A stretch of 45,260 bases of DNA, from NCBI GenBank assembly GCA_903822525.1, contig CAIJPI010000143.1, positions 1-45,260 on the forward strand. The letters are read 5' to 3'. Made by a program: the position numbers and the translations under genes. The DNA comes from an uncultured Bacteroidales bacterium (GTDB taxonomy: Bacteria; Bacteroidota; Bacteroidia; Bacteroidales; UBA4417). The notes under the pieces are model-generated. The model had not been told where the DNA came from, did not search any database, and worked only from the letters and a program-made list of their open reading frames with translations. Positions 1 to 7,937 of the stretch are shown here, in pieces (position 1 is the stretch's first letter; every line of letters begins with the position of its first letter).

Positions 1-660
1 ACTCCGCTCAGCATGACAAAGAAAATGACAAAGGAAATAGAAAATGGGAAAAATAGCCATAATGCTCGTCTCCATTAAGCCCCAACGGGGTTTGGGGTCA
101 CCCGTAAAACTCAAAAGTGAAAAACGAATCTTTAACAATCTGCATGATTATGAGATACCAGTAAAAATGTTAAAATAACTTCCTCATTTCAAATTAAAAA
201 TGCGAGCGAAATTGACACATCTGAGGCAAAAATACATTTCGTCCCTACGGGACTTAGGCCAGTGTGGTTACTAATTATTCTACCAATATCCAGTCCCGCT
301 GGGACTGTCCCGTAGGGACAATATGTTGGTAGAAAGTATATTACAAGTCAGAAAAAAAGTCCCGTAGGGACGATATGTATAATTTAAAGACACGTTCATT
401 AGATAAATTTATCAGAAATGTTGTTGCTTTTAATGCGAAAATTTGATTTGTTTTCGGGGAAGTTATTTTGAAAGATTCACCTGTGTAAAAACAAATAAAA
501 ACAGCACAACAAATGCTCAAAAATGTGATAACACAATTGTATGTAAGCTTGAAAAGTGAAATTATCCAACAGTTAACAATCAGCGTCCCCGCGTAAACCT
601 TAGCGCCTTTGCGTTAGAAAAACAAAAAACAGAATAAAACAAATACTAAACAAATACAGC
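1..660. other. Repeat-rich intergenic region upstream of a T9SS cargo gene
   Basis: No open frame here looks like a gene. The stretch holds several pieces that look like dispersed intergenic repeats. The first bases read like a fragment of a repeat (ACTCCGCTCAGCATGACAAA), and ATGACAAAG recurs 14 bp later. A CCCCAACGGGG-type inverted motif lies near 80-100. A mirror-symmetric palindrome occupies 231-381. A stretch near 585-617 (TTAGCGCCTTTGCG) resembles the tandem GCCTTTGCG-type repeats I recall from intergenic DNA of this phylum and of cyanobacteria; that likeness is from memory, not a search. The promoter of the gene at 661 should lie in the last 100-150 bases, but I cannot point to a convincing TAnnTTTG element. 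Confidence 0.6.
231..381. repeat. 151-bp mirror-symmetric palindrome with four GTCCCNNNGGGAC cores
   Basis: Four copies of the 13-bp hairpin core GTCCC-NNN-GGGAC lie at 241-253, 293-305, 307-319 and 359-371. They are placed with exact mirror symmetry around base 306: each pair of coordinates sums to 612 and both half-elements have a 52-bp core-to-core spacing. The outer arms (231-253 against 359-381) match at about 21 of 23 positions as an inverted repeat. The inner arms (279-305 against 307-333) share the core and a TTGGTAGAA tail. The connecting segments (254-270 and 342-358) no longer match. The whole could fold as a large cruciform or as four successive hairpins. Confidence 0.8.
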
Positions 661-2157
661 ATGAAAAAAGCAATCTTCATTCTCAGCATACTTGTACTGG
701 CTCTTGTCTCGCAGGCACAGGTTATTTACAACAACAACGCCCGTATAGTCAGTGAAACTGGCAGCTACTGGGTAGTCGACAACGGCAACTTTGCACTTAC
801 CAGCGACGATGCCACCAACCTGGCTCAGTTTGCCAACCTAACCATTACCAGTAATTCTTCTCTTACACTGGGAACAGTTGGAACACCCGCTTACCTTACC
901 GTTAGCGGTACACTTGCCAACAACTCGGGTGACGACGGACTGGTAATTCCTTCGGGCAGTTCGCTGATTGAAAGCAGCGCAGCAGCAGCCACCGTTAGCC
1001 GTGCAATTCCCGGCAGCGAATGGCACCTGATTTCGGCACCTACCTCCAATGCCAAAGCCGGAATGTTTGACGGTATGTATTTGCAGAAGCATACTGAATC
1101 AACAAACTTGTACACCGACATTACCTCGGTTGATGAAAATCTTACCCCGGCCAGAGGTTATGCACTATGGGCCGATGCCGGATTTACGGCCACGTATGCG
1201 GGGCCTTTAAATGCCGGAGATGAAAGCTTCGCTACAACACATGCAGGTGAAGGCTGGAACCTTATCGGTAATCCATATCCATCGTCAATCGACTGGGATT
1301 TAGCATACGCTCCCAATAGCAGTAAAATTGATGCTGCCATATATATGCATGTAAACGCGTCAACCTGGGCCAGTTATTTAAGTGGTATACAAGTTAATGT
1401 TGCGACCAGATTTATATCACCCGAACAGGGATTCTTTGTTAAAGCAAATGCCGGTGGTACAATAACCTTCACCAATGAAATGCGGGTTCACAATGCAACT
1501 ACTTTCTTTAAAAACGCCGAAGTTGTTCCAAACCTGATCCGCCTCGAAGTATCCGGAAACGGGTACAAGGACGAAGCAGTATTCCGGTTCCTGGAAGAAG
1601 CCAGTGCCGAATTCGACGGGCAGTACGATGCACATAAACTGTTTGGTGATGTGCCTGAGGCTCCGCAGATTTATACCCTGGGCAGCACCGAGCTTTCCAT
1701 CAACAGCATGCCCGTAACATCGGTTGTACCTGTTGGCGTAAAGGCAGGTACCAGCGGAACATTTGTAATAGCCGCCACCGAAGTAAACGATATGCAGTTT
1801 GCCACACTCGAAGATACCCGAACCGGTATTTTTACTGACCTGAGTCAGAAATCCTATGCTTTCAGTTTTACGGCAGGGGAAGATGAAATGAGGTTCAGGC
1901 TGCATTTCAGTGCTTTAGGCATTCCAGATGAAAAACCATCCGAAATAATTGTTTACAGCCAGGCTAAAAAAGTTTTTGTTAAGCAGGGCGAAAACCGTCA
2001 GGGTGATATATTTATCTATAACCTGTCAGGACAGAAAATAAGGTCAAAACTTTCGGCTTCAGGATTAAACGAATTCGGTCTGCAGAGTACGGGTATTTAT
2101 ATTGTTAAAGTGATTTCGAAGGACGTAACCTGCATTAAAAAGGTATATGTGGAATAA
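661..2157 (+). CDS. T9SS type A sorting domain-containing secreted protein
   Basis: Exported protein of 498 residues with no enzymatic motif that I recognise. Residues 1-20 form a signal peptide (basic MKK, a hydrophobic stretch, cleavage near SQAQ). The middle is an Asn/Ser/Thr/Gly-rich beta-type region with the motif GWNLIGNPYPSSIDW near 200, which I associate with many Bacteroidota surface proteins. The last ~75 residues have the pattern of the type IX secretion C-terminal sorting domain: a VYSQAKKVFV strand, IYNLSGQKI, then GIYIVKV and a final KKVYVE. The established role of that domain is to carry cargo across the outer membrane by the PorSS machinery and attach it to the surface. A small PID-CTERM-like gene follows 67 bp later. 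Function of the mature protein is unknown, possibly adhesion. Confidence 0.8.
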   Translation: MKKAIFILSILVLALVSQAQVIYNNNARIVSETGSYWVVDNGNFALTSDDATNLAQFANLTITSNSSLTLGTVGTPAYLTVSGTLANNSGDDGLVIPSGSSLIESSAAAATVSRAIPGSEWHLISAPTSNAKAGMFDGMYLQKHTESTNLYTDITSVDENLTPARGYALWADAGFTATYAGPLNAGDESFATTHAGEGWNLIGNPYPSSIDWDLAYAPNSSKIDAAIYMHVNASTWASYLSGIQVNVATRFISPEQGFFVKANAGGTITFTNEMRVHNATTFFKNAEVVPNLIRLEVSGNGYKDEAVFRFLEEASAEFDGQYDAHKLFGDVPEAPQIYTLGSTELSINSMPVTSVVPVGVKAGTSGTFVIAATEVNDMQFATLEDTRTGIFTDLSQKSYAFSFTAGEDEMRFRLHFSALGIPDEKPSEIIVYSQAKKVFVKQGENRQGDIFIYNLSGQKIRSKLSASGLNEFGLQSTGIYIVKVISKDVTCIKKVYVE

Positions 2158-2224
2158 CCTTTCAGAATATGGAAGTAATTGAGAAAGCCTTCACATCTAT
2201 TATAAAATAGTAAAAGACATCGTT

Positions 2225-2470
2225 ATGAAAAAAATACTTAGTACAATCCTATTGGCAACCTTAATTTTTGTTTTGCCTTTCGGCCTGAGAGCCCAGAGTC
2301 CTCCTCATCCTAACACCGGCAATGCACCTTCGGGTGCGAATACAGCCGTTGGAAGTCAACAGAGCAGCGCTCCGGTTGGCAGTGGCAATTATGTGCTCTT
2401 AGTGCTTGCCCTGGCGTATGCCGGGCGCAAAATGCACAAACGCGAAACTGAGGATTCTGTTATGCTTTGA
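2225..2470 (+). CDS. Small exported PID-CTERM-like membrane-anchored protein
   Basis: Only 81 residues. It begins with a clear signal peptide (MKKILSTILLATLIF, cleavage near GLRAQS). A short Pro/Gly/Ser/Asn-rich linker follows (residues 25-55), then the motif APVGSGNYVLLVLALAYAGR and a basic tail with KMHKRE. This layout of signal peptide, low-complexity linker, AP[IV]xxG, short hydrophobic helix and basic end matches the Bacteroidota PID-CTERM type of very short proteins (usually APIDGG then a hydrophobic segment). Here the consensus PID is PVG, so membership is a judgement. It lies 67 bp after the T9SS cargo gene in the same direction and may be co-transcribed. The role of such proteins is unknown to me. 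Confidence 0.65.
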   Translation: MKKILSTILLATLIFVLPFGLRAQSPPHPNTGNAPSGANTAVGSQQSSAPVGSGNYVLLVLALAYAGRKMHKRETEDSVML

Positions 2471-2840
2471 GTGGATAAAAAACATATTTAAAAATCCTTG
2501 ATTGGTATGCGTTGTATTCTATGACGTGTTGCTCATTCTTCCCATTGGCGTGCGTCTTATTTCCTGATGCATGCCATATTTTTTCGACCCCCAGGATGCA
2601 CATGGATCGCGGTGCACAAGCAGGATACATGGAATGTGGTGCTCGCGCTGGAGACTGGCGCATGCATCGGAGGCGCGCAAACCAGAGGCGTTATTTTAAT
2701 ACAAATAATGGAGTATAGAATTCCCTGACCCATTTCATGTTCAGATCATTTCTTTTTATACTATATTTGAAAACTGTATTAATAATCAAAAACCAGAAGA
2801 ATAGGAATTCCCCTCTTTTCCCGGTTCCAAGTCTCTCCCT
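2471..2840. other. Gene-free region with a GC-richer imperfect direct repeat
   Basis: No convincing gene. An open frame at 2512-2718 has an implausible Cys/Met/His-rich composition, no start signal and no recognisable similarity. Around 2592-2680 the DNA becomes visibly richer in G and C than its surroundings and contains an imperfect direct repeat: CAGGATGCACATGGATCGCG at 2592 and CAGGATACATGGAATGTGG at 2621 (29-bp offset), each followed by a GGTGC-type end. GCATGCAT (2660-2667) is a local palindrome. The last ~100 bases before 2841 are AT-rich and should contain the promoter of the following lipoprotein gene. Confidence 0.5.
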
Positions 2841-4280
2841 ATGAAAAAAAGATTTTTCAGCATCAGCTTGTTTATACTATGCCTACTCTCGCTTTCTATT
2901 CAGTGCAGCAGGAACAGTGATGAAGCATATCGTTATAAATTCAGTTTTATCACTGAGCAATTCAAGCCTTTGAATTATATTGAAAATTCTTCAATAACCG
3001 GCCTGGCTCCCGAAGTGTTGAAAGTGGTATGCCAGCGCCTGAACATACCCTTCGAAGTGAAGGTGCTTCCATGGAACGAAGGCTATAGTCTTGTTCAACA
3101 GACTGATAATGCAGTGCTGTTTTCAACCATACTCAACAGCGAGCGAAAAGACCTGTTCAAATGGGCTGGTCCTATTGCCACACTCGACTGGCTATTTTAT
3201 GCTACACCTCAGAATCATATCAATCTGAATGCGCTGGAAGATGCTAAGCTTGCAGGCAGAATAGGGGTAATCGCAGACTATTCCATTGAGCAGTTCCTGG
3301 TCGGACAGGGATTTACCAACCTGGTGTATTGTACTGACAACATTGATGCATTCGACAAACTGCTGAAAGGTGAGATAGACCTGTTCCCATCCGACAGAAT
3401 TACTGCGGAGGCAGCGCTTAACTCATTGAACAAAACTATATACGCCGTTTCGGAGAAGCTGACCATCCGCACTGATATGGTATATTTTGCATTTAATAAA
3501 AAAGTGCCCGACGATGTGGTAGCTGATTTTCAGCAACAAATTGATATACTGAAAGAAGACGGAACCCTGAAAGGACTATACCGTAAGTTTATGTCCTCTT
3601 CGGATATGCCGGGTACCCTCCAATTATACACCGAACAGTATCCTCCCATCACTTTTCGCGATAATACCGGTGAAATAACAGGCTTCGGAACCGACCTCGT
3701 AAAAGAGCTAATGAAAAGGAACCAGCAGTTTTTTGATATAAAACTCTCTTCCTGGAGCAATGGTTACGAACTCGCCTTGCATAATCCCAATTTCTGCCTG
3801 TTTACAATGGATCGTACGGCCCTGCGCGAAAACCTGTTTCAATGGGTAGGCCCTATTGGAACCAATACAACCTGGTTTTATACCAAAACAGGTTCAGGAA
3901 TTACTATATCCACATTGGAAGAAGCAAAGAATTTGCAAGCTGTCGGCACGGTAAGCTCATGGTTTTCGGATCAGTACCTGCGCGAACTCGGGTTTACAAA
4001 CCTGGTGTCGGGTAGTGAGCCCGGCGTTTTGGCTACGAAACTGATGAACGGTGAAATTGATGCCTTTGTATGTTCGGGTATTACTTTCCCTGTTATTCTG
4101 AAAGAATTGGGTTACGAGTACAACCAGGTGGTACCTTCTTATGCATTGATGTCGTCAGACTATTATATTGCCTTTTCGAAATCGACTCCAGCTGCTTTTG
4201 TTAACCAGTGGCAGTCAACGTTGGAACTTCTAAAACAGGATGGAACCTATGAAGCTATTTCGAGGAAGTGGCTGCCTTGA
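2841..4280 (+). CDS. Lipoprotein with two tandem family-3 solute-binding domains
   Basis: A 479-residue exported lipoprotein. The signal peptide ends in a lipobox at LSIQC (Cys22). Two homologous halves follow (about 30-250 and 258-479). Each has the SBP_bac_3 pattern: an opening FKPLNYIENSSITGLAPEVL or YPPITFRDNTGEITGFGTDL, then a WNEGY or WSNGY motif, a KWAGPI or QWVGPIG motif, GFTNLV, MNGEIDAF or LKGEIDLF, and an ending LK[EQ]DGT followed by [RK]K[FW]. This is an internal duplication of one binding module. The family binds amino acids and similar solutes for ABC importers or sensor kinases. No permease, ATPase or kinase gene is adjacent, so the partner is unknown. The nearest gene (4539) is convergent, with a terminator between. 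Confidence 0.8.
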   Translation: MKKRFFSISLFILCLLSLSIQCSRNSDEAYRYKFSFITEQFKPLNYIENSSITGLAPEVLKVVCQRLNIPFEVKVLPWNEGYSLVQQTDNAVLFSTILNSERKDLFKWAGPIATLDWLFYATPQNHINLNALEDAKLAGRIGVIADYSIEQFLVGQGFTNLVYCTDNIDAFDKLLKGEIDLFPSDRITAEAALNSLNKTIYAVSEKLTIRTDMVYFAFNKKVPDDVVADFQQQIDILKEDGTLKGLYRKFMSSSDMPGTLQLYTEQYPPITFRDNTGEITGFGTDLVKELMKRNQQFFDIKLSSWSNGYELALHNPNFCLFTMDRTALRENLFQWVGPIGTNTTWFYTKTGSGITISTLEEAKNLQAVGTVSSWFSDQYLRELGFTNLVSGSEPGVLATKLMNGEIDAFVCSGITFPVILKELGYEYNQVVPSYALMSSDYYIAFSKSTPAAFVNQWQSTLELLKQDGTYEAISRKWLP

Positions 4281-4426
4281 CAAGCGAGTTAATGAAGTAA
4301 AATACCTGTAAATCAATTATAAAAGATTGAATTTTCCGGATATGAACTGGTTTTATTCATTTTTGCTATGCGGCCTGGATCTGTAAGTTTGCTGAGTCAA
4401 ACAACAGCTATTACGTGGCCCATTGA

Positions 4427-4456
4427 AGCGCGGTGCTAGTGTTGGAAACTCGCGCT
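4427..4456. repeat. Short inverted repeat AGCGCG/CGCGCT
   Basis: AGCGCG at 4427-4432 is repeated as CGCGCT at 4451-4456 with an 18-base loop containing GGTGCTAGTGTTGG. The surrounding block (about 4420-4470) is GC-richer than its flanks and reads like a fragment of a dispersed intergenic repeat rather than a gene. It sits between convergent genes, just before the terminator at 4479. Confidence 0.35.
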
Positions 4457-4478
4457 AACTGTGCTCTAAGAATTATAA

Positions 4479-4509
4479 AAAAACCCTGCAGGGGGACCAC
4501 AGGGTTTTT
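4479..4509. terminator. Bidirectional intrinsic terminator between convergent genes
   Basis: Perfect 10-bp stem AAAAACCCTG (4479-4488) / CAGGGTTTTT (4500-4509) with an 11-base loop. It has a T-run on the plus strand and, read on the minus strand, also ends in a T-run. It can end both the binding-lipoprotein transcript and the dcw operon, whose last gene stops at 4539. Confidence 0.85.
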
Positions 4510-4538
4510 CGCAAAAGAAAATGTTTGAGTATTTTAGA

Positions 4539-4991
4539 TTAAGGGAGTAATTTCTTTATAATTTCAGAAATCATTTTATTATCAGCTTTGCCGGCAACTA
4601 ATTTGCTGGCTATGCCCATCACTTTACCCATATCCTTGCTGCTGCTTGCTCCGGTATCAGTAATTACTTTCTGAACTATGGCAAGTAAATCGGCTTCACT
4701 CATTTGCTCAGGAAGATATTTCTCGATGATGGAGGCCTGGAATATTTCAGGTTCGGCCAGGTCGGGACGCCCCTGTGTCTTGTATATTTCGGCACTTTCG
4801 CGGCGCTGTTTTACCAGGCGCTGAAGCATCTTTAACTCCACACTGTCGGGAATAACTCCTCCGCTAACGTCCTTGCCTGTTTTTTCGAGCAGCAAAGCAG
4901 CTTTAATGGATCGTAAGGCCTCAAGTTTATCCTTGTCCTTATTGATCATTGCCTGCTTTATATCCTCATTAATCAGTTTTTCAAGTTCCAT
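4539..4991 (-). CDS. yqeY: GatB/YqeY domain-containing protein
   Basis: 150 residues, the usual size of free-standing YqeY proteins. It starts MELEKLINEDIKQAM, has the conserved L[RE]xI[KR]AA segment near 27-32 (LRSIKAALL), the KQRRESAEIY motif near 80 and the EKYLPEQMSE motif near 110. It ends in a small helical domain with KDMGKVMG. The fold is related to the tail of the GatB amidotransferase subunit. A role in tRNA-dependent amidation is proposed for the domain, but that of the stand-alone protein is not settled. It is the last gene of the dcw operon, 12 bp after ftsZ, a placement that as I recall is common in Bacteroidota. Confidence 0.9.
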   Translation of the reverse strand: MELEKLINEDIKQAMINKDKDKLEALRSIKAALLLEKTGKDVSGGVIPDSVELKMLQRLVKQRRESAEIYKTQGRPDLAEPEIFQASIIEKYLPEQMSEADLLAIVQKVITDTGASSSKDMGKVMGIASKLVAGKADNKMISEIIKKLLP

Positions 4992-5003
4992 GTTTCTTCC
5001 TGT

Positions 5004-6566
5004 TTAGTCAACGTTATCGTGCAGGAATGAGTTGTTTTCCCTGAGGCCGGTTTTGTTGTTGCTGTCGGTGCCTAACGTATAACGTGAAACAGAGCTTTCG
5101 TTCAGCTGGCTTGCATCCGGTAAGTCGACATTGCGCCGCATATAAGCCGGAACTCTTTCCATTTCTTCCACATTGGAAGTGCTCATGGGTTTGTGACTCA
5201 GATTTTTAAGCTTGCTGATACGATCCTGGCGCTGGTCCTCCTGCTCTGTATTCTGTCTTTCAACATGAGTAGGAACGTAGACTGTTGCTTTTATTTCAGG
5301 CATCTGCACCGGCATTACGATTTCCAGTTCAGGCTCCTGGTGAAAAAAGGATTTAATAGTAACAGGTTCCTGATTTTGATTGCTTGTTTCCAGAATGGAT
5401 TCAGATATATCCGGAGCACTTTCAGTAAAAAGTGAAACAGGTACAGTATTTATATTTAATTCAGAGATAATGCGTATCGGTTCTTCTGCAACTCTGAGCG
5501 GTTTCAGGGGTTCGATAAGTTGAACTTCGTTGATCGGTTCCACCTTAACTGCCTGTGGTGCATACAGCGTGTTCTGGCCTTCGTTAAGATTATATTTGGT
5601 AACAACAGGCTTGTTAAATCCTGTTGCGATAAGGGTTATCGAGATTTCATCATCCAGGTTATCGTCAACACCGTCGCCCCATATTACATTGGCTTCCTCG
5701 CCGGTACGCGATGTGATATAGCCAGTGATTTCGTTAAGTTCCTCGAGCGAAATTTCATTTTTTCCTGAGGTAATGTAGAGTAAAACGTTCGAAGCGCCTA
5801 CAATATCGGTATCATCGAGCAAAGGAGAGTTTAAAGCCATTTCAACAGCTTTAACAGCACGGTCGGGACCGCTGGCAATACCTGCACCCATAATTGCTTT
5901 TCCGCTGCCTTGCATTACGGTTTTTACATCTTCGAAATCGACATTGATACGGCCTGTAACAGTGATGATTTCAGCAATGCCTTTGGCTGCAATTGCTAAT
6001 ACATTGTCGGCTTTACCGAACGCCTGGCTAAGTTTCATATCGCCCTGCATATCCAGTAACTTATCGTTACAGATAATAAGGGTAGTATCAACATATTTTT
6101 TCAGTTCTTCGATTCCGGCATTAGCCTGCAATTCGCGTTTGCGCCCTTCGAAATTGAAAGGTTTGGTTATAATGCCAACTGTAAGGATGCCAAGCTCACG
6201 TGCAATCTGAGCGATAACAGGCGCAGCGCCGGTTCCTGTTCCTCCACCCATACCTGCGGTGATAAACAGCATAGAAGTATTGTGTGAAATAAGCTCCCTG
6301 ATCTCATCAGCAATCTGTATTGCAGCATCGCGACCTACCGAAGGATTTGCTCCTGCACCCAAACCTGTACTCCCCAGCCTGATCTTATTCGGAACGTCAC
6401 ATTTATTAAGTGATTGGGCATCCGTATTGCAAATATAGAAATCAACACCCTTGATACCTTGCTTGTGCATGTATGCAACAGCGTTGCTTCCACCTCCTCC
6501 GACACCTATTACTTTTATGATTGGAGCCTGTTCCTCAGGCTGATCGAATTTTAACATATCAGTCAT
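5004..6566 (-). CDS. ftsZ: Cell division protein FtsZ
   Basis: Tubulin-like GTPase that polymerises into the Z ring at midcell. 520 residues, longer than the ~385 of Escherichia coli because of a long variable tail. Visible motifs: the glycine-rich loop VGGGGSNAV near 22-30, NTDAQSL near 47, the tubulin signature GGGTGTGAAP at about 107-116, and the T7-loop region INVDFEDVKTVM near 207. Residues ~320-465 form a Glu/Pro-rich linker. The FtsA/ZipA-binding peptide is recognisable as VPAYMRR at 472-478, with 42 further residues after it. The start at 6566 is supported by a purine-rich AGGGGGAG site four bases upstream, unusual in this window. An in-frame ATG three codons later is the alternative. 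Confidence 0.97.
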   Translation of the reverse strand: MTDMLKFDQPEEQAPIIKVIGVGGGGSNAVAYMHKQGIKGVDFYICNTDAQSLNKCDVPNKIRLGSTGLGAGANPSVGRDAAIQIADEIRELISHNTSMLFITAGMGGGTGTGAAPVIAQIARELGILTVGIITKPFNFEGRKRELQANAGIEELKKYVDTTLIICNDKLLDMQGDMKLSQAFGKADNVLAIAAKGIAEIITVTGRINVDFEDVKTVMQGSGKAIMGAGIASGPDRAVKAVEMALNSPLLDDTDIVGASNVLLYITSGKNEISLEELNEITGYITSRTGEEANVIWGDGVDDNLDDEISITLIATGFNKPVVTKYNLNEGQNTLYAPQAVKVEPINEVQLIEPLKPLRVAEEPIRIISELNINTVPVSLFTESAPDISESILETSNQNQEPVTIKSFFHQEPELEIVMPVQMPEIKATVYVPTHVERQNTEQEDQRQDRISKLKNLSHKPMSTSNVEEMERVPAYMRRNVDLPDASQLNESSVSRYTLGTDSNNKTGLRENNSFLHDNVD

Positions 6567-6570
6567 TTTT

Positions 6571-6578
6571 CTCCCCCT
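6571..6578 (-). promoter_or_regulatory. Strong Shine-Dalgarno-like site of ftsZ
   Basis: On the minus strand AGGGGGAG stands four bases before the ftsZ ATG. Most genes here lack such a site, so this one may give ftsZ a higher translation rate than its operon neighbours. The 83-bp ftsA-ftsZ gap is the largest in the operon. Confidence 0.6.
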
Positions 6579-6649
6579 AAAATTAAATGTTTAATATACT
6601 TGTTGTTTTTCGTTACTTACTTTTTTACTAACAAAATACTTGTTAATTA

Positions 6650-7927
6650 CTAACTTATCCCATCGCCAAAAAAACGGTCGAGCCACTCTGATACCTTGTT
6701 ATGTTTGGCAACAGTTGGTTTTTCCGGCACACCAGGTTCTTCGGGCAATGTCACATCATTTTTAATACGCGAAATGTCGGCACGTTGCATTCCCAGCAGC
6801 ACCAGGCCAAGGCCAGTCGAATACATGGGGCTGGTCATTTCTTCGGCTGAATTGCTGGCCAGGTGTTCGTTAGGGAAACCTATGCGGGTATCCATTCCGG
6901 TTATAAACTGCGTTAGCTGTTCGATATGCTTGAGCATAGCGCCGCCACCGGTTAACACAATACCTGCAATTAGTCTTTTCTCTAAGCCGGTACTTTTAAT
7001 CTCCTGGTAAACGGCCTCTATAATTTCTTCCATACGGGCCTGTATAATCTTGGCAAGGTTTTTCAGCGTAATTTCTTTGGGTGCTCTTCCCCTTAGGCCC
7101 GGTATGGCAACTACTTCTTCAGCACGGTTTTCGCTGGCGAGGGCCGAACCGAATTTTACTTTCAGATCTTCAGCATGTTTTTTAATAATGCTGCATCCTG
7201 CTTTAATGTCTTCGGTAATTATTTCGCCTCCGAAAGGGATCACGGCAGTATGCCTGATAATTCCGTCCAGAAAAATGGCCACATCTGTTGTTCCACCTCC
7301 AATATCTACCAAAACCACCCCGGCTTCTTTCTCGTCAGTACTCAGCACGGCTTCGGCTGACGCGAGGGGTTGCAGAATCATATGCTGTAGGTTGTAGCCC
7401 GATTTTTCGATGCATTTCATTATATTCTGAGCAGCCGAAGTCTGAGCGGTAACAATATGGAAGCTGGCTCCCATCTGATGTCCCAGCATGCCTTTCGGAT
7501 CCTTAACCCCGCTTTCGCCATCAATTATAAATTCCTGAGGCAGAACATCAATGATCTTTTCGCCGGGGTTCATGGCAATATTATAAATGCTGGAGGTAAA
7601 GCGGTCAATATCTTCCTGGCTGATTTCGGTATCAGGGTTAGCTCGTATGGTACTGGCCCTGTGCTGTATACTCCGTATATGCTGCCCGGCAATTCCTACA
7701 TTCACTGTACGAATGGTTACTTTTGAATGAACCTGGGCTTCATTGATGGCAGTTTGAATGGAATTTACAGTGTTCTCGATATTGGTTATCACACCACGGC
7801 GTACGCCTATGGATTCGGTATGACCATATCCCAAAACCTCAATTTTGCCAAACTCGTTGCGGCGTCCCGCAATAGCAGCAATTTTAGTGGTTCCTATATC
7901 TAATCCGACTACGATTTCAGTTTGCAT
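6650..7927 (-). CDS. ftsA: Cell division protein FtsA
   Basis: Actin-like ATPase that tethers FtsZ filaments to the inner membrane and recruits later division proteins. From the ATG at 7927 the protein has 425 residues, close to the family's usual 420. Motifs: phosphate-1 VGLDIGTTKIAAIAG at the N-terminus, the SHS2 domain that inserts after it, phosphate-2 VVLVDIGGGTTDVAIF near 200, and the adenosine motif GIVLTGGGAMLKHI near 330. The C-terminus KVSEWLDRFFGDGIS is the amphipathic membrane-targeting helix. A longer frame beginning at a TTG (7954) would overlap ftsQ. I prefer the ATG at 7927, 10 bp after the ftsQ stop, because the homologous region begins right after it. Confidence 0.96.
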   Translation of the reverse strand: MQTEIVVGLDIGTTKIAAIAGRRNEFGKIEVLGYGHTESIGVRRGVITNIENTVNSIQTAINEAQVHSKVTIRTVNVGIAGQHIRSIQHRASTIRANPDTEISQEDIDRFTSSIYNIAMNPGEKIIDVLPQEFIIDGESGVKDPKGMLGHQMGASFHIVTAQTSAAQNIMKCIEKSGYNLQHMILQPLASAEAVLSTDEKEAGVVLVDIGGGTTDVAIFLDGIIRHTAVIPFGGEIITEDIKAGCSIIKKHAEDLKVKFGSALASENRAEEVVAIPGLRGRAPKEITLKNLAKIIQARMEEIIEAVYQEIKSTGLEKRLIAGIVLTGGGAMLKHIEQLTQFITGMDTRIGFPNEHLASNSAEEMTSPMYSTGLGLVLLGMQRADISRIKNDVTLPEEPGVPEKPTVAKHNKVSEWLDRFFGDGIS

Positions 7928-7937
7928 AGTTTTAAAT

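Noticed and set aside
241-371. Possible CRISPR-like array from the repeated GTCCC...GGGAC cores
   Set aside because: The cores are in mirror order rather than in tandem, connecting segments are not regular spacers, and no cas gene is in the window.
2512-2718. Open frame of 68 codons on the plus strand
   Set aside because: Odd Cys/Met/His/Arg composition, no ribosome site, no domain, and it lies across a repeat; more likely non-coding.
6579-6649. Internal promoter in the ftsA-ftsZ gap
   Set aside because: The gap has TTAGTAA and ATACTTGTT repeats and a TATTTTG, but nothing with the full TTG plus TAnnTTTG spacing.
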